Positions 55,303 through 63,219 of a stretch of 64,000 nucleotides of DNA are shown here, one piece after another. A program made the position numbers and the translations under genes. The notes below the pieces were generated by a model that saw only the letters and a list, made by a program, of their open reading frames with translations, did no database searches and was not told the origin of the DNA. Origin of the DNA: Paenibacillus sp. MAHUQ-63. Its GTDB lineage: Bacteria; Bacillota; Bacilli; Paenibacillales; NBRC-103111. The number at the start of each line of letters is the position of its first letter. Position 1 is the first letter of the stretch. The stretch covers positions 1,240,001 through 1,304,000 of the forward strand of contig NZ_JARADB010000001.1 of assembly GCF_028765165.1 (NCBI RefSeq), in the 5' to 3' direction.

Positions 55303-56336
55303 ATTTTCTGTACCTCCCTTCTAGTGAATTTCTTCTTAAAGTTTCTTAACGCATTTAATAGAACGCCATATACTATGCTGGTCCTGACAAGATCATTTTT
55401 AACTAAATAGATATATGGTTTATACCAAGTACTGTTTGTTTCAAAATTATTCTTATACTCTTCAATGTACTGTGCTGTAACAAGCTGCTTGACATTATTA
55501 ATCGCTTTTTTAATTCCAATTAATTTAAGATTGATACTTTGCTGCTCCACTAAATTTATTACAACATCTTGGATTCTTTTTGTAACAATCTGATTTATTC
55601 GATGTTCCGTCATATTAACAGTGCGGAATATGTTTTCCATATGTTTACACACTAAAATATAATTCTTCAAATAACTTACTGATATATTAGAACTAATGCT
55701 ATTCTGGTTAAGTCTATTGTAATGATACAAATACTCACGTATGGCAACGAAGGAGCTACAATATGTAGCGTATTGGAGGACAAAAACTAAATCTTCAGAC
55801 ATGAAGATATTTTTGTCCATCTGGAGGTTATTTTTCTTGATGATCTCTGCTTTATAAATCTTTCCCCATAATACGCCTCCCGTACCTTCACAAACCATTT
55901 CCATAAAATTGTGTTTAGAATCACTGCTCGTAAAGTAAAAATCTGTGCAGTTCAATACTCCGTAAATTGAAATATCCTTATAACCACAACACACCAAGTC
56001 AGCCTGGGAGACCAACATGTTATCCAACATATGTTCAATATACAACTTATCTATCGTATCGTCGGAATCAACAAATACTAAATACTCCCCGCTAGCACTG
56101 GAAATGCCCTTATTACGGGCTGTAGAGGGACCACTATTATCTTGATAGCAATAAAAAATCCTCTTATCGATGTCCAAGTATTTTTTTATTAGGTTTTCAC
56201 TACCATCGGTTGAACCATCATTAACCAATATAATTTCGATGTTGGAATAAGTTTGGCTGATTATGCTCTCCAAGCAATTAGATATGTACTTCTCACAGTT
56301 ATAAACCGGTACTATAACACTTACTTTTGGGGACAT
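55299..56336 (-). CDS. Family 2 glycosyltransferase
   Basis: A 345-residue GT-A enzyme: PKVSVIVPVYNCEKYISNCLESIISQTYSNIEIILVNDGSTDGSENLI, SGPSTARNKGISSASGEYLVFVDSDDTID. GGAGG lies 5 bases before the ATG at 56336. A typical EpsJ-like transferase; sugar specificity not readable. Confidence 0.88.
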   Translation of the reverse strand: MSPKVSVIVPVYNCEKYISNCLESIISQTYSNIEIILVNDGSTDGSENLIKKYLDIDKRIFYCYQDNSGPSTARNKGISSASGEYLVFVDSDDTIDKLYIEHMLDNMLVSQADLVCCGYKDISIYGVLNCTDFYFTSSDSKHNFMEMVCEGTGGVLWGKIYKAEIIKKNNLQMDKNIFMSEDLVFVLQYATYCSSFVAIREYLYHYNRLNQNSISSNISVSYLKNYILVCKHMENIFRTVNMTEHRINQIVTKRIQDVVINLVEQQSINLKLIGIKKAINNVKQLVTAQYIEEYKNNFETNSTWYKPYIYLVKNDLVRTSIVYGVLLNALRNFKKKFTRREVQKI

Positions 56337-56361
56337 TAGAACCTCCACCCTATGTTCGAAA

Positions 56362-57558
56362 TCAACTTATTAAGTTATATAGCTTTTGAACTTCACTTGC
56401 GTTACTGTAATCCCTTTTTTTACAATTTTCAGAAAAGTGGATTTGAAACTCGGCGTCATTTATCAGTTTTTCTAACCCTTCTACGATTCCTTCTATTGAT
56501 AGCTCGCAAATATGACCATCTACTCCATCTTCAAGTTGACTACTTGAGGTGGGGAAATTTGTTATTATAACAGGCTTAGCTAGTATTTGTGCCTCTCTAA
56601 CGGTTACGGCTTTGCCTTCATATCTTGAGGGTTGGCAGTAAATATTACAATTTTTGATGTACGGATAAGGGTTTATTTTTTTACCAAGTAAAATAAATCT
56701 TTTTTCAAGATTATTCTCATGGATCATCTGCCTAATTTGTTCTTCCTCTGTACCATATCCGATGATATACCAAGTAATGTTGTAACCCAATTCAACTAAC
56801 CTTTTACACGCTAGAACAGCCATATCAAAGCCTTTTTGATTGGAGAATCTACCTACAGAACAAATTCTGATTGAACCATCTTCAGGCATTTCACCTGATA
56901 TATTCTCATTGGACTGTTTGTGTACAAAGGTAGAAGAAATGATATTCTCAAGCACAATCACCTTACTGTTAAGTTTCGGAAATACCTTCAGGAATGATTC
57001 TTCACAGTCACTCGACACATTAACAATAAAATCCAGTCTATTCCACATTTTTTCGTCTAAATCCATATCAGGATTAACAATTGCAAAATAATCTGTATGG
57101 TTCCAGCCGAATTTGATATTTGCATTTACTTTATCAAGAATAAAATTATGAGGTCCCAGAAAGCTGATCGCTACGTCATAATGCTTTTTTAACTTTGGTA
57201 ATTTAGGCATCGAGTAATGCCAAGAATATTGCATTTGTTTGTAGGTTCTTTGTTCTTTATGCGCGCCTTTATTTTTAATGGCAGCTTTAATTTTAGCCAG
57301 AACACGAGCTCCACCTAGAAATATGTGGCCTTCTTTAATAATATCTTTCACTGGTCTTTCAAACGTTGTATACTCATTAATAGCTGGCAACAAGTTCACT
57401 TCTTTTGGTATAAACTGCAAGAACTCCCCTTCGTGTCGATATAGAAACAGATCAACCTCATACTTTTGGTAATCGAAACTCTCCAACAAACCGATTAGAC
57501 TTCTTTCAGCTCCGCCAATATGCAACGAATACATGCTTATCAATATTTTTTTCTTCAT
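56362..57558 (-). CDS. GT4 family glycosyltransferase
   Basis: A 398-residue GT-B enzyme: ILISMYSLHIGGAERSLIGLLESFDYQKYEVDLFLYRHEGEFLQFIP, GWNHTDYFAIVNPDMD, CSVGRFSNQKGFDMAVLACKRL, IGYGTEEEQIRQM, LLGKKINPYPYIKNCNIYCQPSRYEGKAVTVREAQILAKPVII. Third of the related GT4 set; the HTDY/NTDY motif is shared with the 54.1-kb gene. Confidence 0.88.
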   Translation of the reverse strand: MKKKILISMYSLHIGGAERSLIGLLESFDYQKYEVDLFLYRHEGEFLQFIPKEVNLLPAINEYTTFERPVKDIIKEGHIFLGGARVLAKIKAAIKNKGAHKEQRTYKQMQYSWHYSMPKLPKLKKHYDVAISFLGPHNFILDKVNANIKFGWNHTDYFAIVNPDMDLDEKMWNRLDFIVNVSSDCEESFLKVFPKLNSKVIVLENIISSTFVHKQSNENISGEMPEDGSIRICSVGRFSNQKGFDMAVLACKRLVELGYNITWYIIGYGTEEEQIRQMIHENNLEKRFILLGKKINPYPYIKNCNIYCQPSRYEGKAVTVREAQILAKPVIITNFPTSSSQLEDGVDGHICELSIEGIVEGLEKLINDAEFQIHFSENCKKRDYSNASEVQKLYNLIS

Positions 57559-57589
57559 ACTTCAAACACATCTCCTGATATAAGCATCT

Positions 57590-58543
57590 TTATTTAAATA
57601 TGAGATTACAGATCCCGCGAGCCACCGGAAACGGAAAGTGATTATATAGATACGCTACAAACTTCTCTCCCACTTTTCTTTTATCCTCACCAAGTTCACT
57701 TTCCTTCCATGGACTTATCTTCAAGTAATCATGATAGCGTGCTGCTAAAGGATGCTTGCAACCTTTAATCCAGGGGCGATTGACAAAGGCAGGCGTATAG
57801 TGTATAAAAACGGGATTGTTAACCGCTTCAACTAACTCAGCCTCACTGTAGTAGTACCTTAATCCGTAATACTGAATGATTTCATTTCTACTCATTGTGA
57901 AGTATGTCGTCATGGCGTTGTATTTTGGATGAAGGATAACAAACTTATCATTCAGTACACCATTAATGGTCCCTTGATCGTGATGAAATACTTGCCCGTG
58001 GTGAGCACTGATAAATTCAATGAATCTTCGTTCTATCTCATCTTCTCTCCACTTTTTAAGATTAATCAGTAGCATGCCAGAATTGATGTATTGGCGATCT
58101 ATATGCATGTTAATTTTAATTTTGGTATTGTCGCTCACTGTGTCGCAGACACCGGCTACATAATGATCGCTTATGTCCGTATGCCATAGCTCATGGAGTG
58201 AACCATTTATGATGGAGTCACAATCGAAATAGATAATTTTATCGATAGTGTTTTCTAAAGCGCTTGTCAAAAACAATCGAGCATAAGCATTTAACGAAAT
58301 TGTGTTACCTATATTTAGGTTTAACTTTGCCGATATTTCGTCAAATCCAATGAAAGTAATTGTTCGCTTGTACTTCTTGCAAACTTCTTCCAGCTTACTT
58401 TTGTTATCCAGTGATACTGCATTTTGAATTAAATAAACATGGATGTGATCGAATTCTTTGTTATTTTCAAATAGCGATACCATCGATACGCCTACATGCT
58501 GCGCATAATTGTTATCGCTTGAGTACACAACATGAAGAGTCAT
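57590..58543 (-). CDS. Family 8 glycosyltransferase
   Basis: A 317-residue retaining GT8 enzyme of the galactosyl/glucosyltransferase type: LHVVYSSDNNYAQHVGVSMVSLFENN, metal-binding DKIIYFDCDSIINGSLHELW (DCD), YINSGMLLINLKKWRE, HHDQGTINGVLNDKF and IHYTPAFVNRPWIKGCKHP. All family landmarks are intact. Second gene of the operon. Confidence 0.9.
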   Translation of the reverse strand: MTLHVVYSSDNNYAQHVGVSMVSLFENNKEFDHIHVYLIQNAVSLDNKSKLEEVCKKYKRTITFIGFDEISAKLNLNIGNTISLNAYARLFLTSALENTIDKIIYFDCDSIINGSLHELWHTDISDHYVAGVCDTVSDNTKIKINMHIDRQYINSGMLLINLKKWREDEIERRFIEFISAHHGQVFHHDQGTINGVLNDKFVILHPKYNAMTTYFTMSRNEIIQYYGLRYYYSEAELVEAVNNPVFIHYTPAFVNRPWIKGCKHPLAARYHDYLKISPWKESELGEDKRKVGEKFVAYLYNHFPFPVARGICNLIFK

Positions 58544-58559
58544 TAATCAGTTCCTCCAG

Positions 58560-59300
58560 CTATTTTGGTAAAAGAGCCCTTAGCCTTGCAATATTATTGC
58601 CACCAATAATTTTGGCCAGGGTCTTCTTGATATTACCTTTAAATCTTACAGCCGGCGGCAGCCAGCTTTTGTAGAAATGATGCATCGCGTAGGTGTTATC
58701 TGAGATGAATTTACGGCAGTTAATATAATCATATGGTGAGAAGTAAGTTTGAGGATAAAATACCGCATCACCGTCAATTACTTGATACTCGCCATTTAAT
58801 TGGAGCCCTTTATTCTGTAAGAGTTGAGTAAGCAAGGCTACATTAGTCAGATCGTTGTAAGTCCCATCCTCTTTAATAAAGGTAATATCCTTATACGAGG
58901 CCAAGAAGGTTTCGATAAGCTTATTCCCCTTCGCGGCGCCGATCGTACTTGTTGCAATATAATTTCCCTGCTCAAATCCCCAGAATGATTCATGATGCAG
59001 CAAATCATCAAAAGGTTTGAATAGTTCAACATCTGTATCCAAATATATGCCGCCATGATGATAAAGAGCATATACTCTTACGTAATCGCTCACGAAGGCA
59101 AACTTTTTGGCTTTGTAAGCTTCCCTTACATATGCGTTACAATGAACATCAAAGTTATGCTCGTTCCATTCGATGATTTCATACTCGGCACAATTCGATT
59201 TCCAGCTTTCAATACATTTCTTAACGATATCCGGATGTTCATTTCCACCAAACCAACAGTAATGGATAACTTTTGGAATTTTGAAGTTCTTGTTATTCAA
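58560..59300 (-). CDS. GT32-like capsular polysaccharide glycosyltransferase
   Basis: A 246-residue enzyme of the DXD sugar-binding (Gly_transf_sug) type: KIPKVIHYCWFGGNEHPDIVKKCIESWKSNCAEYEIIEWNEHNFD, KKFAFVSDYVRVYALYHHGGIYLDTDVELFKPFD with the DTD motif, and MHHFYKSWLPP near the end. First gene of the second polysaccharide operon, directly after its boxed promoter. Confidence 0.9.
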   Translation of the reverse strand: MNNKNFKIPKVIHYCWFGGNEHPDIVKKCIESWKSNCAEYEIIEWNEHNFDVHCNAYVREAYKAKKFAFVSDYVRVYALYHHGGIYLDTDVELFKPFDDLLHHESFWGFEQGNYIATSTIGAAKGNKLIETFLASYKDITFIKEDGTYNDLTNVALLTQLLQNKGLQLNGEYQVIDGDAVFYPQTYFSPYDYINCRKFISDNTYAMHHFYKSWLPPAVRFKGNIKKTLAKIIGGNNIARLRALLPK

Positions 59301-59339
59301 GGATCGTATTCGCCTCCGTATATATCCGACAAGTCAAAC

Positions 59340-59355
59340 GTTCATTATAGTGAAC
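59340..59355 (-). promoter_or_regulatory. Weaker SinR-type box in the operon leader
   Basis: GTTCATTATAGTGAAC keeps outer GTTC/GAAC and the 16-bp length; 84 bp from the main box. Confidence 0.5.
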
Positions 59356-59417
59356 AATGGGACATAGATATTTATGGGTATTTTTAACTTATCCCGCTAT
59401 TCATATGTCTCATTTTA

Positions 59418-59446
59418 ATTGTAGTTCTTTATAAAGAACATGTCAA
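59418..59446 (-). promoter_or_regulatory. Promoter of the second polysaccharide operon filled by a SinR-type box
   Basis: On the minus strand TTGACA (59446-59441), a 17-bp spacer and TACAAT (59423-59418). The spacer is one base plus the perfect palindrome GTTCTTTATAAAGAAC (59424-59439), so repressor and polymerase would compete directly. Confidence 0.88.
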
Positions 59447-59458
59447 TGAATTCGTTCC

Positions 59459-61285
59459 TTAAGTTTTTGTTGCGACTATGACTGTAAAATCGTTCAACTG
59501 GTTCCCTAATAGGTTGGAGAATAATCCTCCTATTTCCCCAGCTAGTTGGCTGAACCCACCTTCTTGAACAATTCTTCCTTGATCTAATACAATGACCTGA
59601 TCGGCATTTCGTATGGTTGACAATCTGTGGGCAATTACAACTATTGTCATGTTTCCATGCAGTCGGTCAAGTGCTTCTTGAATCTTTGCCTCATTTTCCG
59701 TATCTAATGAACTGGTTGCCTCATCCAGAATCAGAATTGAAGGCTTACGCAATATCGCCCGTGCCAATACAAGCCTCTGTCTTTCTCCACCGGACAAACG
59801 GACTCCTCGATCCCCAATCAGCGTATCTAGCCCCTGTGGAAGCTTGCTGACGAATTCAGCTGATGCAGCGAAATCTAGTGCTTCCCAGATTTGTAGCTCC
59901 GTTGCATTCGGATTAATCATCAGCAAATTGTCTCTTATACTTCCGTTGAAAAGGAAGGGGTCTTGGGGCACATAGCTGATCGATTTTCTCAGGGCTAGCA
60001 AATTCAATCCTGTAAGAGGAGCACCGTCCACCAGAACTTGCCCCTTCTCTGGCTGAAGCAGTCCCATCAGGATATCGATTAAAGTGCTCTTCCCCGCTCC
60101 TGAGCGGCCGACGATTGCTGTCATTTGTTTAGAGTGAATTCTCAAGTTAATATCCTGAAGGGAACAGATTTCATCATTGCGATTATAACGAAAAGATACA
60201 TCACGACACTCGAGGTATTTCTCAATATTCATCGGCTTCGCTTGTTGATGGTCGTGACTTTCATCTTTAATTTCCCTGGCTAACTTGCATTCGTGCTGCA
60301 ACTCTTTTAACGATTTAAAAGCAGGTATGGCCATAGCGATTTGTTCCAGACTCGACTGAATGCCTTGAAACCGTGGCCACAGTCTAAAAAATACGAGAAT
60401 GATCAACATTAACTGTTGACCTTGTGTATGAAAGAGCATAACGGACGCGTAAATAAAAAAGGCAATGATCAATGATGATGATATTTTGTAGTATAGCTGC
60501 GAATTTGCGCTTACTTTAGCGCCCTCGAATCGTTCCCGAGCGAACTGTTGGCACCAGTTTATCAGCCAGTTGCGACGAGATTCCTCCAACATATTACTTT
60601 TGATATCTTTAATCCCATTGAAATGATCTGTGATTCCTCCAATATAATTTCGTCCAATCTCTAACGACTGAGCTCCAATCTTATTGGCTCTTTTAATAAA
60701 AGTTCGCGAAAAGAACGATATGACCAGTCCGCAACATATGACAAAGATTGTTAATTTAACGGATAACCACAATGCAATCCCAACTTGGATCAATGTAAAT
60801 ATAATGGATGTCAGGAACTGCAAAAAGACATATGATCCAGTAGTTACGTTACCTAGTTCCCCAGTTAATGAATTGATTAGATCTGATTTCCTTTTCTTAA
60901 TGAAGAAATTCCAATTTGATTGCAGCAAAGCATTATATGTCTCTGCTCTTACATGATTAATAAAGCCAGTATGAATCTTGATATCTCGAAGGTTAAGATT
61001 TCGCTGGATTAACCCTTGACCAGTTATAAGTACAACGTATACGCCCACGATCACTAGCAGCGACACTGCCTTAGGAAGCTGATTTAACTGTTCAATAAAA
61101 CTTAGATGAGAACTCCAACCCGTGTTAATGTCCATAATTCCGCTAATTCCGAGTAATGGGAGCAATAAGAATATCCCCATTCCTTCAATAAAGCTGATAA
61201 GCATCATTCCGAGAAGATTCACATACAAAATTTTACCCGCGTAGGCATGCAACTGTTTTATAAAATAGTAAAGATGTTCCATCAA
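59459..61285 (-). CDS. ABC transporter (permease-ATPase fusion) of the lasso operon
   Basis: A 608-residue exporter half-transporter: six membrane helices in residues 1-310, then an ATPase with VGRSGAGKSTLIDILMG (Walker A), ISYVPQDPFLF (Q-loop), LSGGERQRLVLARAILRKPSILILDEATSSLD (signature, Walker B) and IAHRLSTI (H-loop). In paeninodin-type clusters the D gene exports the mature lasso peptide and gives immunity. Overlaps the nucleotidyltransferase gene by four bases. It ends 13 bases before the next operon's promoter without a visible terminator. Confidence 0.9.
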   Translation of the reverse strand: MMEHLYYFIKQLHAYAGKILYVNLLGMMLISFIEGMGIFLLLPLLGISGIMDINTGWSSHLSFIEQLNQLPKAVSLLVIVGVYVVLITGQGLIQRNLNLRDIKIHTGFINHVRAETYNALLQSNWNFFIKKRKSDLINSLTGELGNVTTGSYVFLQFLTSIIFTLIQVGIALWLSVKLTIFVICCGLVISFFSRTFIKRANKIGAQSLEIGRNYIGGITDHFNGIKDIKSNMLEESRRNWLINWCQQFARERFEGAKVSANSQLYYKISSSLIIAFFIYASVMLFHTQGQQLMLIILVFFRLWPRFQGIQSSLEQIAMAIPAFKSLKELQHECKLAREIKDESHDHQQAKPMNIEKYLECRDVSFRYNRNDEICSLQDINLRIHSKQMTAIVGRSGAGKSTLIDILMGLLQPEKGQVLVDGAPLTGLNLLALRKSISYVPQDPFLFNGSIRDNLLMINPNATELQIWEALDFAASAEFVSKLPQGLDTLIGDRGVRLSGGERQRLVLARAILRKPSILILDEATSSLDTENEAKIQEALDRLHGNMTIVVIAHRLSTIRNADQVIVLDQGRIVQEGGFSQLAGEIGGLFSNLLGNQLNDFTVIVATKT

Positions 61286-62454
61286 ACTTCTCCCTGTGAT
61301 AAGTTATGCTTTCTTGTTTTTCTCCAAAGCCATAGAAAGGGTCTTAAAGGAAAATACAGGAATTGAAGCTGTTTGGGTAACGCTAATGTCTCGGCATCCT
61401 CCGGATATGGATATAAGAAACTTAATACGAAGAGTACTTTTTGCTGAGTCGACATCAGTGAAAACAAATGACGTTTATGATACATGGACACATACTCTGG
61501 TAAAGGAGGAGTGTGCAAATTAATCATTTGGCGAATATAAAATAGTGCATCATAAGCTAGACGGTTTGCGCGCTTAGCTGCGGTTAGAGATCTCAATTCC
61601 GTTGTCAACGGAGTATGGAAAATACCTTTTGCCAAAATAAGTGCTTGTGCCCCAATGTGAAGCTTATCGTACTTCTTAAGTAGTCGATAAAGAAGTGCGA
61701 AATCAAGTTCCTGAAGGATAATCCTGTCCATATCAGCCAACCAGCGAAGCCGCGACCACCCATGGCGAGCCCCATGCGCAGCAAGAAATAAAAATAAATC
61801 CTCTCTCCCTAAATAATAGACAGGATTACTTGTAATCGTGCTTATCCGTTTTCGCTCCCACAGATCATCGAAGTTGGGTTCTTTCCCTGGACCAGGACCT
61901 AATCTCCAATGAATCTCGAGTGTAACTCCAAGCTCATTGTGGGTAAAGGTAGCATGATGATGTCTCCATTTCCAGTCATTCAATATGGTCTTATATTCCT
62001 CTTTCTTGACATATCCGTGTGCTTCTAGCAATTCCTCAACCTGTTCCACATCTTGTATTGGAATCAGGACGTCTAAATCGCGTGAGGTTCGAAGTGATAT
62101 ATCGCCATAAAGATCAGCCGCAAGAACCGGTCCCTTCAAAACAATAGCGCGGATGCTGGAACTAGAGAGCATTTTAAACAGGCCTTCCATTATAGCACTC
62201 AAGCGCAACATATCAAGGGTGTTGCGCTTATATTCCTTTTTCAGTTCATTCATAACTTCCAAAGGAATCTGTCCATGCTCGAAGTTACGAAGACGTGTAT
62301 ACAGAATGGGATATACCCGATGATGTCTTGCTAGCTGAAGAAACGTATCCCACTCGACTTCATTTATTTTTTCATGCTCATTTCTTATGACAGATAGCAA
62401 TAGATTCAATTCTTTAGAAAAGAGAGCAGAATCCACACGGAAATCATTATCCAT
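61282..62454 (-). CDS. Lasso-cluster nucleotidyltransferase family protein
   Basis: A 390-residue NTP_transf_5-type protein with the motif RAIVLKGPVLAADLYGDISLRTSRDLDVLIP (catalytic Asp pair DLD, residues about 112-142), LEIHWRLGPG and LFLFLAAHGARHGWSRLRWLADMDRIIL. Such genes recur in Firmicute lasso operons beside the kinase gene and may add nucleotidyl or glycerol-type groups to the peptide or its phosphate; the reaction here is unknown. AAAGGAG precedes the ATG. Confidence 0.83.
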   Translation of the reverse strand: MDNDFRVDSALFSKELNLLLSVIRNEHEKINEVEWDTFLQLARHHRVYPILYTRLRNFEHGQIPLEVMNELKKEYKRNTLDMLRLSAIMEGLFKMLSSSSIRAIVLKGPVLAADLYGDISLRTSRDLDVLIPIQDVEQVEELLEAHGYVKKEEYKTILNDWKWRHHHATFTHNELGVTLEIHWRLGPGPGKEPNFDDLWERKRISTITSNPVYYLGREDLFLFLAAHGARHGWSRLRWLADMDRIILQELDFALLYRLLKKYDKLHIGAQALILAKGIFHTPLTTELRSLTAAKRANRLAYDALFYIRQMINLHTPPLPEYVSMYHKRHLFSLMSTQQKVLFVLSFLYPYPEDAETLALPKQLQFLYFPLRPFLWLWRKTRKHNLSQGEV

Positions 62455-62468
62455 CTTTAATCTCCTTT

Positions 62469-62924
62469 TTACCCACTAATAAATTTTGCAAATTTACCAA
62501 CCACTACGTACCTTTCCATGCCGTCGGCACCGGTAATATAGTAGGGACCGCTGCGGAGCCATGCGTGAGCCACCATTTTTCCGGATTCGTCCCTACCAGT
62601 CCCAAGATATAGTGTGCTTTCAATTTTTCGCTTTTCAAGCATTTTCAGCGCGGCTATAGCTTTTACCAAGCACTTGCTTTCCCAGAAAGTATGTCGACTC
62701 ATAATCTGAATCACATCATGAACTTTACGCAAAGTGGTTGTATTCGTAGGTACCCGTGCTTCTGTTGTTTCCTCCATCTGATTACCTAAAGATGGTACAA
62801 CTTTAGCAAAAGGAAAAAAGAGTAAAATCCGTGCCCAGCCTAAATAAAAATAAGCTTCTATAAATAAAAGCATTGTTTTCATATCCAATGAGAGGAATAC
62901 TTTAACTTTATTCACGATGCACAT
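62469..62924 (-). CDS. Lasso peptide leader peptidase B2
   Basis: A 151-residue transglutaminase-like Cys protease that cuts the leader from the precursor. Catalytic Cys is in FWESKCLVKAIAALKMLEKR and His in GKMVAHAWLRSG; the N-terminal region (FIEAYFYLGWARILLFFPFAKVVPSLG) is typical of stand-alone B2 proteins. Overlaps B1 by 17 bp. Works with B1, which delivers the leader. Confidence 0.9.
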   Translation of the reverse strand: MCIVNKVKVFLSLDMKTMLLFIEAYFYLGWARILLFFPFAKVVPSLGNQMEETTEARVPTNTTTLRKVHDVIQIMSRHTFWESKCLVKAIAALKMLEKRKIESTLYLGTGRDESGKMVAHAWLRSGPYYITGADGMERYVVVGKFAKFISG

Positions 62925-63216
62925 CGGCTCCTAAGTGAACTAGCCCTTCTTCTAATAAATGTCCTAGAAAGGATACCACTTGCCGCTGGCACTCACTTTG
63001 TTCCACATCGTATTCTGTCATTAATGTTGTAATTAACTGTCCAATTGAAATCGGAACCTCAACTAAATCCCAGATGATCCCGCCCATTTCCCCGAGATTA
63101 TAATACTTTCCGTTCTGAATACTTAGCATGACCTTTTCTCCACCCATATCACTTACAATGTTCCCTTTGACCTGTACGACATAATCATTCATTGACACCA
63201 TTCCATTTGTAATCAT
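62908..63216 (-). CDS. Lasso peptide RRE protein B1 (PqqD-like)
   Basis: A 102-residue PqqD-fold protein that binds the precursor's leader. Core motif GEKVMLSIQNGKYYNLGEMGGIIWDLVEVPISIGQLITTLMTEYDV is the RRE domain. Its ribosome binding site (GGGGGA) lies in the last codons of the kinase gene. Split B1/B2 proteins are typical for Gram-positive lasso systems. Confidence 0.9.
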   Translation of the reverse strand: MITNGMVSMNDYVVQVKGNIVSDMGGEKVMLSIQNGKYYNLGEMGGIIWDLVEVPISIGQLITTLMTEYDVEQSECQRQVVSFLGHLLEEGLVHLGADVHRE

Positions 63217-63219
63217 GGT

